Shown one piece after another: positions 54,633-62,573 of a stretch of 64,000 nt of DNA (its first letter is position 1; each line of letters opens with the position of its first letter). Under the pieces are notes generated by a model. The model was not told the DNA's origin. It was given only the letters and a program-made list of their open reading frames with translations, and did no database searches. The DNA comes from Flavivirga spongiicola (lineage in GTDB: Bacteria > Bacteroidota > Bacteroidia > Flavobacteriales > Flavobacteriaceae): positions 310,001 through 374,000 of the forward strand of contig NZ_JAUOEO010000002.1 in the NCBI RefSeq assembly GCF_030540825.1, given 5' to 3'. The position numbers were made by a program, and so were the translations under genes.

Positions 54633-56084
54633 ATGAAACAGATGAACACATTAATAAAAATAACATATATCATACTTGTTGGATTTTGCTTCAATCAGGT
54701 ATACTCACAAAATACAGACAGAGCTACTATTATAGCTAATATAGAATTCTTTTATTACGATAACCCTTCTAATAGTACCTATTTAGGTGTGGATAATCAG
54801 CAAGTTAGCAATGGCACTGAATCCGGAGCATTTTGGACCAATGCGAATACCACGTCACTTCGTGATTTTGTAAGAGCTTTATTAAAAACCCCTAGTAATG
54901 GAGGAGATGCCTCATTACAGTATTATACCGCAAAACTTTTACGGATCAATAATAGAAAAATTGCGGTGTATTTATGGAATGATCAAACAGCTTTTACAGC
55001 ATCAAGTGTGCCTTCCACTGTTCATAATCCGAGACCGGATGGTACTGGACATGTTTGGCCCCATGCATCGCATTGGACCCTGGCACAAGAACCTAATTGG
55101 GGCGGTTATATGGATATGGGAATACACTATATTGGTATTCATGGTGCACAATGGCTAAAAGAAACCTTTCTTCATGAGCTCATGCATGCCGAAGATCAAA
55201 CAAACTCACTGGCACTACCGTTTAATGTCGATGGTCACTGGTACCACTATGGTAATGACGGGTCTCATTTCTATACCGAAGCTGTACCGAGTAAACGTTT
55301 TGCGTATATGGAAGCCATAGCACACGTAGCTGCTTTTTATTATAATTATAGTCAATTTCAACAGCATTTTAATTGGTTTAACAGAAATGGAGACATGCGT
55401 GTCGAACGAAATGCGCCTTCACAATGGCGGCGATGGTTACGTCAGTTATTTGGTTATGATGGTCATGTGTGGCTTCATGATGAAATTAGAGAAGCAACAG
55501 GTAGTAGTGGAAGACGATTAAATAATCAATATAGTGTCTATAGAATTCAAGACCTTCCAGGGAAATTTATTGTGCATAATGAAACCGTCATGGCTATGAT
55601 GATGACCATGACTTCCATGCATGTTGCAGAAATAGATCCGTTTATCTGGGCAGTAAAAACCTTTAATACTAGAATATCTGCCAATCAGGGGCAAGACCCC
55701 TTGGCACTATTCGTAAAAGTATTTTCAGAAGGTATGTTACAAAGTGGAGAAACGATTAGTGCTATAAAGCAAGAATTAGATGCACGTAATTATACAGCAG
55801 CCTCTGTTGATACCCCTTATACATTTATTCTTCCACTGGCGTATTCCGATTATTTTACTGGATATACCAGTACCACAAAAGATCAGTTTAAAGCACTCTT
55901 TAATAACGAAATGGATACCGATCTTATTGATATTTATTGGGACCATTTTAAAGATAGAGTACGTAATAATGTTTCTATTCGTAGTAGTAGATCATTAACA
56001 GATATGACGACTATTGCTATGCAATGTGGCGTCAATCAAAGTTACCTTCCTGGTACTAGTGGTAGGAGGTATGAAGGAAATTAA
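54633..56084 (+). CDS. Secreted zinc metallopeptidase candidate (HExxH)
   Basis: 483 residues with a signal peptide (ITYIILVGFCFNQVYS). The zinc motif is H181-E-L-M-H185 followed by A-E-D (FLHELMHAEDQTNS); a downstream EAIAHVAAFYYNY helix could supply the third ligand. The N-terminal quarter (TIIANIEFFYYDNPSN) is beta-rich; the C terminus is helical (DIYWDHFKDRVRNN). Last gene of the operon, 2 bp after the previous stop and followed by a terminator. Its 3' end is copied in the fossil at 57.1 kb. It could process the paralogues or be an effector of the system; neither is shown by sequence. Confidence 0.75.
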   Translation: MKQMNTLIKITYIILVGFCFNQVYSQNTDRATIIANIEFFYYDNPSNSTYLGVDNQQVSNGTESGAFWTNANTTSLRDFVRALLKTPSNGGDASLQYYTAKLLRINNRKIAVYLWNDQTAFTASSVPSTVHNPRPDGTGHVWPHASHWTLAQEPNWGGYMDMGIHYIGIHGAQWLKETFLHELMHAEDQTNSLALPFNVDGHWYHYGNDGSHFYTEAVPSKRFAYMEAIAHVAAFYYNYSQFQQHFNWFNRNGDMRVERNAPSQWRRWLRQLFGYDGHVWLHDEIREATGSSGRRLNNQYSVYRIQDLPGKFIVHNETVMAMMMTMTSMHVAEIDPFIWAVKTFNTRISANQGQDPLALFVKVFSEGMLQSGETISAIKQELDARNYTAASVDTPYTFILPLAYSDYFTGYTSTTKDQFKALFNNEMDTDLIDIYWDHFKDRVRNNVSIRSSRSLTDMTTIAMQCGVNQSYLPGTSGRRYEGN

Positions 56085-56150
56085 AGAATACTTAGTATGT
56101 ACTATATATTATAGGATGGTTGTAGCTTTATCATGCTAGGTGTTAATTAA

Positions 56151-56173
56151 GGCCCCGAAATATTTTCGGGGTC
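56151..56173 (+). terminator. Rho-independent-type terminator of secreted-protein operon
   Basis: GCCCCGAAA (56152-56160) pairs with TTTCGGGGT (56164-56172), followed by CTTATGTTTTC. It is 67 bp after the stop of the metallopeptidase gene. Confidence 0.8.
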
Positions 56174-56255
56174 TTATGTTTTCAAGCATAGAATGGGGTA
56201 GCAGGTAAAACAAAAAGATCTCCTCTTTTAATTTTATTTCTTTTGATTACTCATA

Positions 56256-56287
56256 CGGCCACTAGTTTTAAAAATTAGTGGTAACTG
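56256..56287. repeat. REP-like palindrome
   Basis: ACGGCCACTAGTTTTAAAAA then TTAGTGGTAAC, a diverged copy of the palindromes at 19609 and 23698. It abuts the start of the duplicated leader, so it may mark the duplication breakpoint. Confidence 0.6.
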
Positions 56288-56417
56288 GGGAAAAACACCC
56301 ATTAAATAAAATAAAACACTTGTCATATTTCGGAATAATCCCCTTGTGATTTTTAGGCTTTTCACTCTTGAGTAAACCTAACTTTCAAAATATCTTTATA
56401 TCAATATTTCAAAATGA

Positions 56418-57290
56418 AAACTTAATTTAAAATACAGTATTAATAAATCAAAGTCAATCAACCTCAAAAACTCACCAAATGGAAGATGCCAATTGTATAT
56501 TAACTATTAAAAGTACTATTGATGGTATTTGGGTTAATAATAATGAAGACTCAAAAAGCACAACTAAAGTTATTATTTCTAACAATGGAAAAAATGTTCA
56601 GATATTTGATAAATGTAGCCCAAAACATTATGACAGAAGAACTAATATCCTAACTCCTGAAGGATATAGTACAAATATGTATTGGGCCATTTTTAATAGT
56701 GGTATAGCGAAATCTACATTTATATTTACTATTGATAATAATAACATGGAAGTAAGGTATGAGCAAGATTATAAATCTCCATCCAAGGAAACAAAAAGGT
56801 TTATTGAAAACTTTACCAAACTTGATTTATCTGTAAATAACTCGGTAGTTACATCAACCTATGCAAGAACTAAGACGCCTCCAGAAACTGAAGTTGTGAG
56901 TAAACTATTACCAGAACTTAATAATACACCTATTTTGTTTAGGGACCATTTATTTACCGATTATGATATTGAAAACCCATATGAAACTACAAGCGTAAAA
57001 ACTGAGATACCTCCAGTTAAAGCTTTTAAATCAGAAATTTATTACTGTTTACCTAGTACTTATCATTTAGAATATAATGAAAGTAAAAATTATGGCTTAC
57101 TTAAATGGATATTAAACGTATCGATATTTATTGGGAATATTTTAAATAGAGCACGTCATACGGTTTCTATTCGTAGATTAATGTCATTAGCAGATATGAC
57201 TACCTAATCAAGTAATGTGGTGTAAATCATAGTAACCTCCTCGGCACTAGAGGGAAGGTTTATGAAGGAAACAAAAGCACTAGGTATATT
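56418..57290 (+). pseudogene. Chimeric fossil of the upstream operon
   Basis: An ORF (56479-57207, 242 codons) remains but is a scar. Its first part (STIDGIWVNNNEDSKSTTKV, GKNVQIFDKCSPK, YWAIFNSGIAKSTFIFTI) matches residues about 235-430 of the operon's first protein at 42167; homology begins upstream of the ORF at about 56424. At about 57100 it switches to the 3' end of the last operon gene: GATATTTATTGGGAATATTT, then RARHTVSIRRLMSLADMTT matching RVRNNVSIRSSRSLTDMTT at about 55940-56010, with a 2-bp deletion shifting the frame. Homology runs on past the stop to about 57290 (GGATGGTTGTAG). No signal peptide. It is the remnant of a duplicated operon that has lost about 11 kb internally. Confidence 0.8.
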
Positions 57291-57384
57291 CTATTAAGGG
57301 ATGGTTGTAGGTTTATTATAATGTAAGTTTAATTTGTTTACAATAAGAAATACTTTTCTTACATTTAAGCGATAAACAAATTAT

Positions 57385-58920
57385 ATGCTTAAAAAAGTTT
57401 TTGGAAGTGCCGTTTTCGGTGTAGAAGCGACAACAATAACCGTTGAAGTAAACGTAGATTCAGGGATTGGTTACCATTTAGTTGGATTACCAGATAACGC
57501 AATAAAAGAGAGTAATTACCGTATAGCCGCCGCATTACAGAATAACGGCTATAAAATCCCCGGAAAGAAAATAACAATTAATATGGCTCCTGCCGACTTG
57601 CGAAAGGAGGGGAGTGCATACGATCTTACTTTAGCTATTGGCATCCTTGCAGCCTCCAAGCAAATTCAAGCTGAAACGCTAGGGAAGTATTTGATTATGG
57701 GAGAACTCTCCCTTGATGGAAGTTTACAACCCATAAAAGGAGCTTTGCCCATTGCAGTGAAGGCAAGAGAAGAGAATTATAAAGGTTTTATTTTACCTAG
57801 TCAAAATGCTAAAGAAGCTGCTATTGTTGATGGGTTGGAAGTTTATGGTGTTGATAATATCAAGCAAGTCATCAATTTTTTTGATAAAGGCGAACCACTT
57901 GAGCAAACCATTATCAATACCCGAGAAGAGTTTTATAAAAATTTAGAGTTTCCGGAATTTGATTTTTCCGATGTAAAAGGGCAAGAAGGTATTAAGCGTT
58001 GTATGGAAATTGCGGCGGCTGGTGGTCATAATATTATTTTAATTGGCCCTCCGGGAGCAGGTAAAACCATGTTAGCAAAACGCCTGCCAAGTATCTTACC
58101 ACCTATGACCTTGTATGAAGCTTTGGAAACAACCAAGATACATTCTGTGGTTGGTCGGGTAAAAGATACAGGATTGATGGCGCAACGTCCGTTTAGGAGT
58201 CCACATCATACTATTAGTGACGTTGCACTTGTTGGAGGAGGTGCATTTCCACAACCGGGAGAGATCTCTTTATCTCATAATGGGGTATTGTTTTTAGACG
58301 AGTTACCCGAATTTAAACGTGGCGTTCTAGAAGTGCTACGTCAACCCTTGGAAGATAGAGAAGTGACTATTTCAAGAGCCAAATTTACGGTGACTTATCC
58401 ATCGTCGTTTATGTTAGTAGCGAGTATGAACCCAAGCCCAGGAGGTTATTTTAACGACCCTAATGCTCCAGTTACATCTAGTCCAGCAGAGATGCAACGG
58501 TATTTAAGTAAAATTTCAGGGCCTTTATTAGATAGAATTGATATTCATATTGAAGTGACTCCTGTACCTTTTGAAAAGCTTTCTGAGGATAGAAAAGGAG
58601 AAACTTCTGTAGATATTAGAAAACGGGTTACCAAAGCTAGAGCCATTCAAACCAATCGTTTTAAGGAATCGGATGTAGTGCATTATAATGCACAAATGAA
58701 TACGAAACAAATTAGGAATTATTGTTTGTTGGATGACGCTTCTAAACAATTATTAAAAACCGCTATGGAGCGATTAAATCTTTCTGCTCGTGCTTATGAT
58801 AGGATTTTAAAAGTTTCTAGAACGATTGCGGATTTAGAAGGTGTTGAAGCAGTTAATGGAACTCATATTAGTGAGGCCATTCAGTATAGGAGTTTGGATC
58901 GTGAAGGGTGGTTGGGGTGA
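57385..58920 (+). CDS. YifB/ComM-family Mg-chelatase-like AAA+ ATPase
   Basis: 511 residues. N-terminal Lon-protease-like S5 domain (VFGVEATTITVEVNVDSGIG, NYRIAAALQNNGYKIPGKKI). AAA+ module with Walker A GPPGAGKTMLAKR at about 220-230, Walker B GVLFLDELPEF, sensor region VASMNPSPGG, and a C-terminal Mg-chelatase-type domain (LSARAYDRILKVSRTIADLE). Full family length. In gamma-proteobacteria the homologue ComM is a hexameric helicase that promotes branch migration during natural transformation; the same role is likely but not shown here. Monocistronic in this window. Confidence 0.95.
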   Translation: MLKKVFGSAVFGVEATTITVEVNVDSGIGYHLVGLPDNAIKESNYRIAAALQNNGYKIPGKKITINMAPADLRKEGSAYDLTLAIGILAASKQIQAETLGKYLIMGELSLDGSLQPIKGALPIAVKAREENYKGFILPSQNAKEAAIVDGLEVYGVDNIKQVINFFDKGEPLEQTIINTREEFYKNLEFPEFDFSDVKGQEGIKRCMEIAAAGGHNIILIGPPGAGKTMLAKRLPSILPPMTLYEALETTKIHSVVGRVKDTGLMAQRPFRSPHHTISDVALVGGGAFPQPGEISLSHNGVLFLDELPEFKRGVLEVLRQPLEDREVTISRAKFTVTYPSSFMLVASMNPSPGGYFNDPNAPVTSSPAEMQRYLSKISGPLLDRIDIHIEVTPVPFEKLSEDRKGETSVDIRKRVTKARAIQTNRFKESDVVHYNAQMNTKQIRNYCLLDDASKQLLKTAMERLNLSARAYDRILKVSRTIADLEGVEAVNGTHISEAIQYRSLDREGWLG

Positions 58921-59239
58921 CTAATTCCTACGACATGTGCTGAACTTGTTTCAGTAAGGCAGGAATTTTTTATGAGATAAAGTAATACAACAAAAAATAA
59001 ATCACCTTCATAATAATCCCATTGTGACTAATTTTGTTTCCAATCCAATTAATTGGAAGTATAATAGTACAAGGAACTAAGAAGAAATAATGAATTTTGA
59101 TAAGTTTAAAAAACAATCCTAAGCAATACGAAAGAAATTTATGTTCTTATACTGCCACCCTATTTTATTTTTTAGTTGTATTAATTAAAATAATAAGTTT
59201 AAAAACAATATAAGTAGTTACAAAATCAAAATAGACTAA
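58921..59239. other. Intergenic region with flavobacterial-type dispersed hairpin
   Basis: 319 bp. 58923-58967 is an inverted repeat: outer arms AATTCCT and AGGAATT, inner CTGAACTTGTTTCAG, a sequence type commonly scattered in Flavobacteriaceae genomes. It could serve as terminator for yifB. The remainder is AT-rich with no gene. Confidence 0.5.
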
Positions 59240-60241
59240 TTGAATTTTCTAACCAAATATTTCAACAATGATACTTTAGAAATAGCTAAAGTTATAATTC
59301 CTTTATCAGCAGGCATACTCTCAATTGGTTTCTTATTGAAAAACACATTTGAATTAAGTTATGGGGTCGTAATTTTAGTTACAGTCGTGATTTTATTTTT
59401 TATACTTCCCTTTATATCCTATTATAATAAAAAAAGAATTGCTAAAAAAATTCCATTAGCTATTGTAAAAAAGGATATCGAAAAAGAAGCAAAAAAAATT
59501 GATAAATTGATTGAAGGGCTTGATAAGGAATCTGACTTTTATAAATTGAGATATATTGCTTATAGAATAAAAGTTGAGCTAAATAAATATAACCTTATGT
59601 CTAATGGAATATACCCACAGTTTTGTTTAGACCACCGTATGTATTTTATGTATATTTTTAGAAGTGTATTGGATATTTTAGGTAAAGGAGATGTTTATAG
59701 GACTGTAACAACAATAGATATTTGGCAATTCGATGAAGACGACAAAAAATTATTGGACGGATATCCCGGTTTACAAAAAGAATACAAAAAGAGTTTTTTG
59801 AAGTCAAATGTTGAAGCAGCAAAAAGATTAGTAAATATTGAAAGATTCTTTATCATTGATGAATTAGCATCAAAAAATATTAACAGTGCTTATTCTATAA
59901 ATCTACGAGATACTGTTCAAAGGCTAGTAAATGAATTAGACCACGATACTCGAGAATGTAAAATTTTCTTCTGTCCAACTAAAAATTATGTAAATGAAAC
60001 TAAAAAGGATATTGCTTTTGCTCTTATTCGTAACGAAGAAAATACATCCTTTATGTACCTTTATTCAAATAATACTGATATGCTTCCTTCTATTGAAATG
60101 AATTTTCTTGATAATAACGAAGAAGTAAACTATCAAAGACTTTATAAAAAATTAAAGTATTATAGAGATAAATCAGGTTCCGAAAAGTTTAGTCTAGAAC
60201 AAATGGCAAAAAAACTCGGAATTTCTAAAAATAATAATTAG
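59240..60241 (+). CDS. Hypothetical membrane-anchored protein
   Basis: 333 residues from a TTG start (59240); no upstream ATG is in frame and the next Met is about 120 codons in, beyond the membrane segments, so TTG is preferred. Two membrane helices at about 17-60 (VIIPLSAGILSIGFLL, YGVVILVTVVILFFILPFIS), then a cytoplasmic helical region (IAKKIPLAIVKKDIEKEAKK) and a mixed domain with DTRECKIFFCPTKN. Lone gene with AT-rich flanks and codon use similar to accessory genes. The family is not recognised. Confidence 0.65.
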   Translation: MNFLTKYFNNDTLEIAKVIIPLSAGILSIGFLLKNTFELSYGVVILVTVVILFFILPFISYYNKKRIAKKIPLAIVKKDIEKEAKKIDKLIEGLDKESDFYKLRYIAYRIKVELNKYNLMSNGIYPQFCLDHRMYFMYIFRSVLDILGKGDVYRTVTTIDIWQFDEDDKKLLDGYPGLQKEYKKSFLKSNVEAAKRLVNIERFFIIDELASKNINSAYSINLRDTVQRLVNELDHDTRECKIFFCPTKNYVNETKKDIAFALIRNEENTSFMYLYSNNTDMLPSIEMNFLDNNEEVNYQRLYKKLKYYRDKSGSEKFSLEQMAKKLGISKNNN

Positions 60242-60538
60242 GAATCTATTTAATAATTGAATTTGTTCTATCCTAAAAATAAATAAATATAGCTTAGTTT
60301 GTTTCCATTTAGCCTAGAAACAGATATTCAAATAATCATAAACTATTAATCTGAATAACAGTTAATTAACTTTTTTTAATTATCTTTAAGGCTCTCCTTT
60401 AGGCACTTAGATGCCGTATTGAATTTTATTTAATAGCAAAAGACCTCTCTCACTAAATATATTTAACTGGCACAGCTATTCCTGTTGCTGAGTTTCGTGT
60501 TGTAGGCGGTCCAATTTAACAAACTTAAACTAATAATT
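60242..60538. promoter_or_regulatory. Leader of Cys-rich lipoprotein gene, copy 1
   Basis: The segment 60282-60520 recurs at 61462-61702 with roughly 70-75% identity. Conserved elements are a TATCTTTA box (60381-60388, resembling the Bacteroidota -7 TAnnTTTG), CACTTAGATGCCG, and GCTATTCCTGTTGCTGAGTT just before the gene. The long conserved stretch between box and start suggests an untranslated leader with a function. Confidence 0.5.
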
Positions 60539-61177
60539 ATGAAAAACTTAATGTTGTTTATTATGATTGCGGTCATGTTAGCTGCATGCAATCAAAAACC
60601 TAAGGAAGCTGCTAGCGTTCCTAGCCCAGAACCAGAAGTTAAAATAGTAGATCCCACATGGCCCATGCCCGAAGGAGCTGCTGCTATTGAACTCAGCAAG
60701 GCTGAGGTTTCAAAAGAAGGAGAACTCATAGAAGGAAATGTGACTTTAAAAGGGTTGACTCTTTTAAAGGATACCATATTTTCGGGCGAGTTTAACGATG
60801 TGATTCCATTAGTTATTACTGCTAGAATTGCTAAAGAAGAAGTTGCTAAATTTCGAGATGGCCTTAGTAGTTATGAGCATCGTGTAGATATTAATAAAAT
60901 AGGAGAAGATGGTGTGTATTCTTTTCCCATAGAACTGATTGGTTATAAGCCTGGTGGCGTATCTGTTATGCTTTCATGGAAATGGCCTGTAGCCACAGAG
61001 GGTTGTTGTTCTATAGCTTTATTGGCTGTTTTAGCAGGATGTAATAACAATGCCGCTTGTATTTGTGCAACATTGGCAGCTATGGCAGCACCAGGTTCTT
61101 GGTGCTGTAGTATACATCCTAAGGTGTTTAGGTATTATTGGGGTTTTTATGGATGTACTGGACCATCTCCTTATTAA
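60539..61177 (+). CDS. Lipoprotein with Cys-rich hydrophobic C terminus
   Basis: 212 residues. Lipoprotein signal (LFIMIAVMLAAC, lipid Cys 17), a Pro/Glu-rich linker, a beta-type domain (about 40-145) and a peculiar C-terminal tail of about 60 residues: EGCCSIALLAVLAGCNNNAA, then CICATLAAMAAPGSWCCSIH and GFYGCTG. Nine Cys lie in this tail, which is also Ala/Gly-rich and hydrophobic. It could be a disulfide-rich envelope domain or a bacteriocin-like peptide. I do not recognise the family. A clear terminator follows. Confidence 0.7.
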   Translation: MKNLMLFIMIAVMLAACNQKPKEAASVPSPEPEVKIVDPTWPMPEGAAAIELSKAEVSKEGELIEGNVTLKGLTLLKDTIFSGEFNDVIPLVITARIAKEEVAKFRDGLSSYEHRVDINKIGEDGVYSFPIELIGYKPGGVSVMLSWKWPVATEGCCSIALLAVLAGCNNNAACICATLAAMAAPGSWCCSIHPKVFRYYWGFYGCTGPSPY

Positions 61178-61234
61178 AAGAGAAGAGAAATAGATACATA
61201 CTAACTGGTTACGAAAATCAATTTATAAATTAAA

Positions 61235-61267
61235 AAGGTTTAGAGGTTTAGATACTCTAAACCTTTT
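61235..61267 (+). terminator. Terminator after Cys-rich lipoprotein gene
   Basis: AAAGGTTTAGAG (61235-61246) pairs perfectly with CTCTAAACCTTT (61256-61267), followed by TATTTTATATAA. It is 58 bp after the stop. Confidence 0.8.
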
Positions 61268-61327
61268 ATTTTATATAATAACTTTTCCAGTTATAAAAAT
61301 GAATATTAGTAGTGACATAAAAAATAC

Positions 61328-61364
61328 CTGCTACCTGCTAGTTTTCAAAACTAGTGGAGGTAAG
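61328..61364. repeat. REP-like palindrome
   Basis: CTGCTACCTGCTAGTTTTCA then AAACTAGTGGAGGTAAG. It is followed by AGTAAG, the same sequence that follows the copies at 19609 and 19881, so it belongs to that family. Confidence 0.65.
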
Positions 61365-61461
61365 AGTAAGAAAACAAAAAACAGAAAAGTTCTCCTTATA
61401 TGTGCCTTTTTGGAAATAACAAAACAAATTCCAACAAACACAAGAATCTTTCATAATCCAG

Positions 61462-61702
61462 AAATAAATATACGAAGCCTAGTTTGCTTTCATTTTGTCT
61501 TGAAATAGGTATTCGAAGAATTATAAACAATTAACCTGAATAACGGTTAATTGTGTTTTTTTGTTTATCTTTAAACTCTCCTTAAGGTACTTAGGTGCCG
61601 CATAGAACTCTCTTTAATAGCAAAAGATTAACCTCTTTCTAAATTTATTTAACTGGACTGTTGTTCCTGTTGCTATATTTCGTGTTGCAGCAGGTCATTT
61701 AT
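61462..61702 (+). repeat. Leader of Cys-rich lipoprotein gene, copy 2 (no gene attached)
   Basis: Matches 60282-60520: AGCCTAGTTTGCTTTCATTT, a TATCTTTA box at 61566-61573, TACTTAGGTGCCGCAT, and GTTCCTGTTGCTATATTTCG followed by TGTTGCAGCAGGTC. The lipoprotein coding sequence expected after it is absent. Confidence 0.7.
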
Positions 61703-61816
61703 CAAAGAGCCCAATCAATTATAAAAAAACATCAAATAATTACTAATTTAGAAAGAGTTGAAGAAGTTAATGGTTAATTAATGTGGTTTTTCCGCATAGG
61801 AATTTGATCGTAAGAA

Positions 61817-61847
61817 TTGTTGGATAAAATATTTTTGTATAACTTTG
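61817..61847 (+). promoter_or_regulatory. Bacteroidota-type promoter
   Basis: TTGTTGG (61817-61823) and TAACTTTG (61840-61847) match the Bacteroidota -33 TTG and -7 TAnnTTTG boxes with about 20 bp between box starts. It lies about 70 bp upstream of the 112-aa gene. Confidence 0.5.
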
Positions 61848-61916
61848 CTTACATACTACCCGTTTTTGTTTTTTATTGTATTTAAGTCATAATGCTTAGG
61901 AAATTATAAAAAAATA

Positions 61917-62255
61917 ATGAGGGAAATCAAGACTAACTGGACGAGCGAAGAACTAAAAATTTATACATTAATTTATTGTGCTAATACCGATTTTTCTGAA
62001 TCAAAATTTGAAATAAACTATATCAAATCAAAAATGCGAACGAGTAATTTTGAAAAAATCCAAAATGAATTTAAGAAAGATAATGACTATCAAAGTATCA
62101 AAAGAATCCAATTATTGATTAAAGATCATGGTTATACTAATGATGACATAAATACGTTATTTAAAGAAATAAAGACTCTTTTTTTAAGTGATAATAAATA
62201 TGATTTTTTGGAAAAAAATCTAAATAGAGGTTTAAAACGTATTTTAAATAATTAA
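61917..62255 (+). CDS. Hypothetical small cytoplasmic protein (112 aa)
   Basis: Starts ATGAGGGAAATC at 61917. It is helical and charged with conserved-looking aromatic positions (WTSEELKIYTLIYCANTDFS, FEINYIKSKMRTSNFEKIQN, IKTLFLSDNKYDFLEKNLNR), with no signal or membrane segment. The pattern is loosely like TerB-type helical proteins, but I would not assign it. A good promoter match upstream supports a real gene. Confidence 0.6.
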   Translation: MREIKTNWTSEELKIYTLIYCANTDFSESKFEINYIKSKMRTSNFEKIQNEFKKDNDYQSIKRIQLLIKDHGYTNDDINTLFKEIKTLFLSDNKYDFLEKNLNRGLKRILNN

Positions 62256-62573
62256 GGTTTACTAACAAAAAATAAAAATCTACAAGTCAAACAAATATTT
62301 GTTTAGAGTTAAGGCTCTTTGAGTATAGTTGCACTAGAATACAGAGTAGAAACTGCTTTAATAAAGGTTAAAATATTTCAGAAGGGGCTTTCTGCTTAAT
62401 ATGAAACCAAAAAAGCAGTTTCTACTCTGTATTCAAGTTAAAACCATTTGAGAGTGTAAAATATCGCATGTCGACTCGTTTATTTAAAATCTAAATGCCT
62501 TAGATAATCTACAATACTTAAAAATATATCAATTGTTACCCGATTCTAAGAATTCATTTTCTAAATTTATGGC
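62256..62573. other. Intergenic region containing a long inverted repeat
   Basis: 318 bp. It contains the 23-bp perfect inverted repeat at 62337-62434. No gene seen. Confidence 0.6.
62337..62434. repeat. Perfect 23-bp inverted repeat with 52-nt loop
   Basis: GAATACAGAGTAGAAACTGC then TTT (62337-62359) and its exact reverse complement (62412-62434). The loop contains a small hairpin CAGAAGGGGCTTTCTG (62380-62395). It could be a structured small RNA, a strong bidirectional terminator or a miniature mobile element; no target duplication was recognised. Confidence 0.7.

Larger units (their letters stand above)
56085..56478. other. Region with terminator, REP-like palindrome and duplicated leader
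   Basis: 394 bp. It holds the operon terminator (56151-56173), a REP-like palindrome (56256-56287), and the duplicated leader (56287-56417) leading into the fossil gene. No intact gene. Confidence 0.7.
61178..61916. other. Intergenic region with terminator, palindrome and gene-less leader copy
   Basis: 739 bp. In order: terminator (61235-61267), REP-like palindrome (61328-61364), second copy of the lipoprotein leader (61462-61702) with no lipoprotein gene after it, and a promoter for the next gene (61817-61847). A 69-codon ORF at 61299-61508 spans palindrome and leader and is judged spurious. Confidence 0.65.

Noticed and set aside
56479..57207. 242-codon ORF as a functional gene
   Set aside because: It lacks the signal peptide of its parent, is a fusion of two different gene fragments and carries a frameshift relative to the second parent; annotated as pseudogene.
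61299..61508. 69-codon ORF between lipoprotein and 112-aa gene
   Set aside because: It runs across a REP-like palindrome and the duplicated leader; its protein is a translation of repeat sequence.
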